Assembly (NCBI GenBank): GCA_022837365.1
Contig: JALHHV010000125.1
Location: forward strand, 1-9,480
Length of the DNA stretch: 9,480 nt
Source of the DNA: Desulfovibrio sp.
GTDB lineage: Bacteria; Desulfobacterota; Desulfovibrionia; Desulfovibrionales; Desulfovibrionaceae
Reading direction: 5' to 3'
In this document: piece by piece, positions 5,636 through 9,480 of the stretch
How the letters are laid out: the number at the start of each line of letters is the position of its first letter
How positions within the stretch are numbered: the stretch's first letter is position 1
Translations under genes and position numbers: made by a program
Notes under the pieces: model-generated
What the model was told of the DNA's origin: nothing
The model's input: only the letters and a program-made list of their open reading frames with translations
Database searches by the model: none

Positions 5636-6160
5636 ATGGACCTTACGTACGGACTCGTCACGGGCATCCTGTTCGGGATATTCCTGCAACGCTCCGAAGT
5701 GCTGCGCCATGACCGGCAGTTGGGCGCGCTGCGCCTGCGCGACATGACCATCGTCAAGTTCATGCTCTCCACCGTGGTGGTGGCCATGGTGGGCGTGTAC
5801 CTGCTGGTGGACCTGGAACTGGCGAAGCTGTCGGTGAAGCCGCTGGTGCTTGGCGGCAACGTTGTCGGCGGGCTGGCCTTCGGGCTGGGCTGGGGTCTGC
5901 TGGGCTACTGCCCCGGCACCTCGCTGGGGGCGCTGGGCGAAGGCCGCTGGGACGCCCTGTGGGGCATCCTGGGCAGCCTGTGCGGCGCGGCCCTGTACGC
6001 CGAAGCCTACCCGGTCATGAAGGCCACCCTGCTGACCTGGGGCGATTTCGGCAAGATCACCCTGCCGCAGGTGCTGGGGGTGAACCACTGGGTGGTCATC
6101 GTGCCGCTGGCGTCGGGCGCGGTGCTGCTGTTCCGGTGGTTCGAGCGCAAGGGATTGTAG
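5636..6160 (+). CDS. YeeE/YedE-family transporter, second half
   Basis: This 174-residue integral membrane protein is the partner of the preceding gene. ATG 5636 follows GGAGG (5626-5630) by five bases; the SD lies within the last codons of the upstream gene, so translation is coupled. Membrane segments are visible near 3-17, 40-60, 74-92, 105-122 and 150-167. Its signature is GYCPGTSLGALGEGRWDA (90-107), the second-half counterpart of the motif with TGA in the upstream gene; Cys92 here is a normal TGC. In single-chain YeeE/YedE proteins both cysteine motifs sit in one polypeptide around the pore, so the two genes most likely give a heteromeric transporter of thiosulfate, another sulfur compound or selenium compound. 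No TusA/SirA or rhodanese gene lies beside it within the window. A hairpin 26 bases after the stop may end the operon. Confidence 0.85.
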   Translation: MDLTYGLVTGILFGIFLQRSEVLRHDRQLGALRLRDMTIVKFMLSTVVVAMVGVYLLVDLELAKLSVKPLVLGGNVVGGLAFGLGWGLLGYCPGTSLGALGEGRWDALWGILGSLCGAALYAEAYPVMKATLLTWGDFGKITLPQVLGVNHWVVIVPLASGAVLLFRWFERKGL

Positions 6161-6186
6161 ATACGGAACAATGACAGGCTTCCGGA

Positions 6187-6212
6187 CCGCCGCTCCCGTA
6201 TCGGAGTGGCGG
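6187..6212 (+). terminator. Terminator-like hairpin after the YeeE/YedE operon
   Basis: CCGCCGCTCC (6187-6196) pairs with GGAGTGGCGG (6203-6212) over ten positions including one G-U, with a six-base loop. The following sequence is CCCGTTGCGTTT and then nine Gs (6225-6233), so the U-tract is poor; it may be a weak or Rho-assisted terminator. Confidence 0.5.
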
Positions 6213-6429
6213 CCCGTTGCGTTTGGGGGGGGGCAGTCCGGCTGCCCGGCGCCGTGGGGTGAAACGGAGCAACCGCCCGGAACATGGCCGTGGTGCTTGC
6301 CCGCCAGGCCATCACCCCCTATGCTGGGCGAAACGCGGCGTCGGGTTTCCGACTGCGGCGCATGCCCGGCCCGGTTTCGGCGGAAGGCCGACCCGACCGG
6401 GCTTTGGCGGGCGCGAATCGCACGGCCCT

Positions 6430-6445
6430 TGGCGCGGAATTTGCT
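6430..6445 (+). promoter_or_regulatory. Sigma-54 (RpoN) type promoter for the lytic transglycosylase
   Basis: TGGCGCG (6430-6436), four bases, then TTGCT (6441-6445) matches the consensus TGGCACG-N4-TTGCW at all defined positions but one, with the invariant GG and GC elements at the correct spacing. The transcript would start near 6456 and carry a leader of about 120 bases. An enhancer-binding activator would be needed; no clear palindrome for it was identified. Chance occurrence in GC-rich DNA remains possible. Confidence 0.45.
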
Positions 6446-6576
6446 TTTGCCAGGGCATGGCGCAGTCACGGAACACGGATCACAGGGCGGCATGCAGGGA
6501 TGCGGGCGCACCGGGCAGCCCGGTCGAGTTGGGCAGGCCGGGTACGCCGAATGCCGTCGGCAACGGAGGATGGTGG

Positions 6577-7815
6577 GTGAAGCGGAAACGCACGGCATAC
6601 GGCGGCCTGTTGGCTGCGGCGGCGCTGGCGGTGGGCGTGCTCGGCCTGGTGGCCGGGTTCGTGCCCGACGCGGGCAGCCCGTTCGTGCGCGCTCCGCTGA
6701 GCGACAGGGTGTTGCGCGCCAGGCCCGCCATCGAACGTCCCGTGGCCGAGGGTGAGCAGTGGCGCATGCGCGCCGCCGTGGCCCGGCCCGGCGATGCCCC
6801 CGCGGTGATCAACCCGGCCAGTCCGGCAGATCCTGCCAGTCCGGCAGATATTGCCAATCCGGCTGACGGGGCCGCCATGGCTGTGCTGGCCGATGGCGTG
6901 CTGGAAGAATTCTCCCCCCTTCACCCGGTGTCCCCGATCAGCTTTGTCGGGGGCGGTGTGGCCGTGTCCACCGTGGACGGGCACCGCACCGTGGACGCCA
7001 TGGCCGATGCGTCGCCCATGATCCTGCCGGGGCTGGACCCCTTGCGCGTCGATGGCGGTCGTCCGGGTGACCCCATGCAGCCCACCCTGGTTGCCGAGCC
7101 CGCCTTCTACGGCGAAGCCCTGGACCAGGCCGGGCGTCCGCTGCGCTGGACGCGCGGCGAAACGTCCCGGCTGCTGGCCAGGGAGTGCGCCGCCACCCGG
7201 CGTTCCGCCGTGGCCGGGGTGCGCCGGCCGGCGTACGGAGGCGCCTCGCGCGAGATGCTGGCGGCCGCCACGCCCGAACAGATGCTGCTGCGCGCCCGCC
7301 AGTACCGCGACATGGTGGACCGCTACGCCCGGCGCTACAACCTTTCCCCGCGCCTGGTGCTGGCCATCATGCACGCCGAGAGCGGGTTCAACCCCAACGC
7401 GGTCAGCCCGGCGCAGGCCCTGGGGCTGATGCAGATCGTGCCGGAAACCGCCGGGGGCGAGGTGCACGCCTACCTGCACGGCACGCCCGGCCAGCCGCCG
7501 CGCGACGCCCTGTTCGACCCCGGCACCAACATCCGGTACGGCACGGTGTACCTGCACCTGCTGTCCAACCGGCACTTTCCCGACATCGCCAACCCGGCCA
7601 CCCGCGAACTGTGCGTCATCGCCGCCTACAACGGCGGCCCCAACGCCCTGCTGCGCGTGTTCGACGCCGACCGCGACAAGGCCGTGGCCCAGATCAACGC
7701 CATGACCACCCAGCAGGTGTACGACAAGCTGGTGCGCCACATGCCCGCCGACGAATCACGCAAGTACGTCGACAAGGTGCTTGCCTCGCTGGAGAACTTT
7801 TCGTCCGTCCACTAA
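6577..7815 (+). CDS. MltC-like membrane-anchored lytic murein transglycosylase
   Basis: Lytic transglycosylases cleave the MurNAc-GlcNAc bond of peptidoglycan, forming 1,6-anhydroMurNAc. The catalytic domain (about residues 238-405) has the SLT signature: LAIMHAESGFNP (262-273) with the likely catalytic Glu268, ALGLMQIVPETAG (281-293), LFDPGTNIRYGTVYL (312-326) and AYNGG (350-354). It resembles E. coli MltC closely in layout, ending in ADESRKYVDKV. The N-terminus, KRKR followed by a hydrophobic stretch (9-28), is a signal anchor without a lipobox, unlike lipoprotein MltC. GTG 6577 was chosen because GGAGGA (6565-6570) lies six bases upstream and the basic/hydrophobic start follows. Residues 30-235 form an Ala/Pro-rich, low-complexity linker with no recognised domain, including three hexapeptide repeats coded at 6817-6870. 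Total 412 residues. Location: periplasmic, tethered to the inner membrane or released. Confidence 0.88.
   Translation: MKRKRTAYGGLLAAAALAVGVLGLVAGFVPDAGSPFVRAPLSDRVLRARPAIERPVAEGEQWRMRAAVARPGDAPAVINPASPADPASPADIANPADGAAMAVLADGVLEEFSPLHPVSPISFVGGGVAVSTVDGHRTVDAMADASPMILPGLDPLRVDGGRPGDPMQPTLVAEPAFYGEALDQAGRPLRWTRGETSRLLARECAATRRSAVAGVRRPAYGGASREMLAAATPEQMLLRARQYRDMVDRYARRYNLSPRLVLAIMHAESGFNPNAVSPAQALGLMQIVPETAGGEVHAYLHGTPGQPPRDALFDPGTNIRYGTVYLHLLSNRHFPDIANPATRELCVIAAYNGGPNALLRVFDADRDKAVAQINAMTTQQVYDKLVRHMPADESRKYVDKVLASLENFSSVH
6817..6870 (+). repeat. Three 18-base tandem repeats in the transglycosylase linker
   Basis: Units at 6817-6834, 6835-6852 and 6853-6870 start GCCAGTCCGGCAGAT, GCCAGTCCGGCAGAT and GCCAATCCGGCTGAC. 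They encode ASPADP, ASPADI and ANPADG. The repeat keeps the frame and lengthens a flexible periplasmic spacer. Confidence 0.8.
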
Positions 7816-8006
7816 CGGCTGTTCCCGGATAGTCCTTCAGGGGGTCGCACGGTCCGGACCCGCCTCGCGGCGTTGTGTTGCGAACCGAAAGGGCGTAATG
7901 GGGGATGGTCGCGCCGACCGGCGCGCCGCCATGCCCGGCGGGCACGGCATTACCGTCCGTGGTCGCCCCCGCGCGGGGCCAACCGTTCCGAACACAGGAG
8001 TCGTTC

Positions 8007-8516
8007 ATGAAAAGATATGCCCTCGTACTGCTGGCCCTTGCCGCCATCGTGGCGCTTGCCGGGTGCAACCAGCCCAAGTCCGGCGGCATCGCCGTGGTGA
8101 ACACCGCCCGCGTCTACCAGGAAAGCGAGGCGGGCAAGGCCGGGGTGAAGCACCTCGAAACGCTGCACGAGGAAATGCAGAACCAGCTCAACCAGATGCA
8201 GGAATCGTTGCAGCAGGACCAGAGCGACGACAACAAGCGCAAGTTCCAGGAAGCCTTCGCCGACTACCAGAAGCGCATGGGCGCCGAACAGCAGCAGGTC
8301 ATCTCCGTCCTGAACGAAAATCTGCAGAAGGTGCTGGACACCTACCGCGAAAAGAACGGCCTCGACGTCATCGTGGGCAACGACAACGTGCTCTCCGCCG
8401 GTCCCAGCGCCGACGTCACCGGCAACATCGTGGCCGAACTGAACAAGCTGAACATCACCTTCAAGCGCATGGAAGCGGAAGCCCCGGCCGCGCCGGCGGA
8501 AGCCCCCAAGCAGTAG
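8007..8516 (+). CDS. OmpH/Skp-family periplasmic chaperone-like lipoprotein
   Basis: Skp (OmpH) trimers hold unfolded outer-membrane proteins in the periplasm between coiled-coil arms. This 169-residue protein starts MKRYALVLLALAAIVALAGC, a signal peptide with lipobox LAGC and acylated Cys20; Asn at +2 would not act as an inner-membrane retention signal in the enterobacterial Lol rule. GIAVVNTARVYQES (27-40) is the first strand and helix of the Skp body, residues 41-113 are a charged, Gln/Glu/Lys-rich helical hairpin, and LDVIVGNDNVLSAGPSADVT (118-137) is the returning body segment that closes the fold. An Ala/Pro-rich tail ends the protein. ATG 8007 has AGGAG six bases upstream. Classic Skp has a cleaved, non-lipid signal, so this is a membrane-tethered variant; its partner proteins are unknown. 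A strong terminator follows. Confidence 0.85.
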   Translation: MKRYALVLLALAAIVALAGCNQPKSGGIAVVNTARVYQESEAGKAGVKHLETLHEEMQNQLNQMQESLQQDQSDDNKRKFQEAFADYQKRMGAEQQQVISVLNENLQKVLDTYREKNGLDVIVGNDNVLSAGPSADVTGNIVAELNKLNITFKRMEAEAPAAPAEAPKQ

Positions 8517-8563
8517 CGCCCGGCGCGTGCCCGCGCCGCGCATGGCCGACAGATGGCAATGAC

Positions 8564-8596
8564 AAGGACGCCCCGGCAGGCCGGGGCGTCCTTTTT
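8564..8596 (+). terminator. Intrinsic terminator of the OmpH/Skp-like gene
   Basis: AAGGACGCCCCGG (8564-8576) pairs perfectly with CCGGGGCGTCCTT (8581-8593) around the loop CAGG, giving 13 pairs, and runs into TTTTT (8592-8596). It lies 47 bases after the stop codon and separates this gene from the convergent one; read in the opposite direction the T-run is weak. Confidence 0.93.
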
Positions 8597-8636
8597 CTTC
8601 GTCCGGAACCGGGCGCGGCGGGAAGGCCGTCCCGGC

Positions 8637-9480
8637 TCATTCCTTGCGCAGCGACTGCACCAGTTCTCGGTAACGCGGGGTGTTGGACACTTCACGCAGG
8701 GCGGCTTCGATGCGTTGGGCGGTGGCGGCGTCCACGCCCCTGGCCACCATCAGGTAGCGCGGTTCGGCCGGGGGAGTGCCCGGCACCGGCCGCAGGGTCA
8801 GGGCCGCGCCCAGGTCGGGATGGGCGCGCAGCAGATGGGCGGCCTCTTCATGGCCCATGAAGGTGATGTCGTAGCTGCCGCTGGCGATGTCGCGCAGCAT
8901 CCGCGCGTTGTCCTCGCGGGTGCGGGCGGGCGAGGTGCCCGTGCGCGCCAGCGCGGAGGCCAGCCAGTCGCCGTACCAGTAGCCGTCGCCCAGCACCACG
9001 CGCAGCCCCCCGGCCAGCAGCGAATCCAGGGACCGTGCGGAGGCGGCCAGCCCCGCGTGGGTGCGGCGCACCACGATCACCGGCGGCAGCGGATCGTACA
9101 GCGGGCCAAGGAACCGGGCGTACGCCTCCCGTTCCGGCGTGCGGTAGATACCCGGCGCGCACGCGAACGGCGCACCGGCGCTGAATGTGGCGAGGATGCC
9201 GGTGAAGGTGCTGGTGACCAGGCGCGGCTTCAGCCCCGCGCGCTCCAGGACGGCCAGGGTCATTTCCACCAACGGGCCGTCCTGCCTTTCGCGGGTCACC
9301 GTGAAGAACGGCGGACGGTGGTAGACGTGGACGGCGATCTCGCGCGGCGCGGATGGCGGGGCGGCCTGCGATGCCGCGTGGCCCGCGCGCGCGGGAACCG
9401 CGCAGACGGCCAGCGCGAGCAGCAGGGCGGCAATCAGGCGGCGGGTGGGCCTGAAGGGGAAGGGCCGGGCGTGTTGCAGG
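8637..9480 (-). CDS. Periplasmic amino-acid-type substrate-binding protein (SBP family 3), 5' end outside window
   Basis: The frame ends at TGA 8639-8637 and is open through the right edge, giving at least 280 residues; no ATG with a ribosome site is seen, so the start is probably just beyond 9480 (GTG at 9299 would remove the signal and first strand). The visible N-terminal part has PTRR, then LIAALLLALAVCAVPARA, a Sec signal peptide ending in an A-x-A-like site. EIAVHVYHRPPFF begins the first lobe, followed by DGPLVEMTLAVLERAGL, a typical family-3 pattern of ligand-binding strand and helix. GSYDITFMGHEEA and YLMVARG mark the second-lobe region and return to the first. Such proteins bind amino acids or similar small solutes for an ABC importer or a sensor. 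No permease is in view and the ligand cannot be deduced; orphan Desulfovibrio-type family-3 proteins are common. Confidence 0.8.
   Translation of the reverse strand, partial: LQHARPFPFRPTRRLIAALLLALAVCAVPARAGHAASQAAPPSAPREIAVHVYHRPPFFTVTRERQDGPLVEMTLAVLERAGLKPRLVTSTFTGILATFSAGAPFACAPGIYRTPEREAYARFLGPLYDPLPPVIVVRRTHAGLAASARSLDSLLAGGLRVVLGDGYWYGDWLASALARTGTSPARTREDNARMLRDIASGSYDITFMGHEEAAHLLRAHPDLGAALTLRPVPGTPPAEPRYLMVARGVDAATAQRIEAALREVSNTPRYRELVQSLRKE

Larger units (their letters stand above)
6161..6576. other. 416-base intergenic region before the lytic transglycosylase
   Basis: Besides the terminator-like hairpin and the sigma-54-type site, the stretch contains a G9 homopolymer (6225-6233, a place where read errors are common), a small perfect hairpin GTCGG/CCGAC (6340-6344 and 6349-6353) and ACCGGG/CCCGGT (6510-6515 and 6519-6524) in the predicted leader. 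The downstream gene's frame is open back to about 6217, but that part has no ribosome binding site and no protein-like family sequence. No riboswitch or tRNA is recognised. Confidence 0.5.

Noticed and set aside
6245..6290. Riboswitch-like sequence (GGGGTGAAACGGAGCAACCG)
   Set aside because: It recalls a cobalamin-type element only superficially; no conserved B12-box or pairing scheme was found and the downstream gene gives no metabolic reason.
6217..6576. N-terminal extension of the transglycosylase
   Set aside because: The GGAGGA site six bases before GTG 6577 and the basic-hydrophobic signal anchor right after it define the start; the upstream part is intergenic with a promoter-like site.
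7816..8006. Promoter TTGTGT-17-TAATGG before the OmpH/Skp-like gene
   Set aside because: Both hexamers match the consensus poorly (about three of six each), so it is not listed; the 191-base gap also has short GC palindromes without a T-run and nothing else convincing.

Overview
The window is about two-thirds G+C, with GC-ending codons, strong Shine-Dalgarno sites and no mobile element, rRNA or tRNA gene. Protein sequence character, the rsmD-coaD-miaA cluster, a split YeeE/YedE transporter and a sigma-54-type promoter suggest a sulfate-reducing deltaproteobacterium of the Desulfovibrio/Nitratidesulfovibrio group. That assignment is inference; no species can be named from the sequence alone.

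Layout. On the left edge a LOG-family nucleotide-binding protein (minus strand, 3' end outside the window) diverges from a 536-residue metallo-beta-lactamase/beta-CASP RNase-like protein. A 425-base non-coding stretch follows (2346-2770) with at least three related palindromic units, two direct and one inverted, whose stems differ by compensatory base changes. Next is a tight, overlapping plus-strand operon rsmD-coaD-miaA for RNA modification and coenzyme A synthesis. Each of its genes is unusual: rsmD and miaA each lack a conserved internal block, in frame, and coaD has a glycine-rich C-terminal tail of about 60 residues.

The best finding is the two-gene YeeE/YedE (thiosulfate/sulfur or selenium transport family) operon at 5103-6160. 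The first gene has an in-frame TGA exactly where the family has its conserved cysteine (G-C-x-S-G-H-G). After the TGA, 38 further codons continue the family sequence in the same frame to a normal TAG just before the next gene. A compact hairpin with a bulged U and a GUU loop lies 14 bases downstream. Together these point to a selenocysteine-containing transporter half that ordinary gene calling would truncate at 5516.

On the right, an MltC-like membrane-anchored lytic transglycosylase (GTG start, possible sigma-54 promoter) is followed by a lipoprotein form of the OmpH/Skp periplasmic chaperone with a strong terminator. A convergent periplasmic substrate-binding protein (family 3 type) runs off the right edge. 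These last three act in the cell envelope or periplasm.
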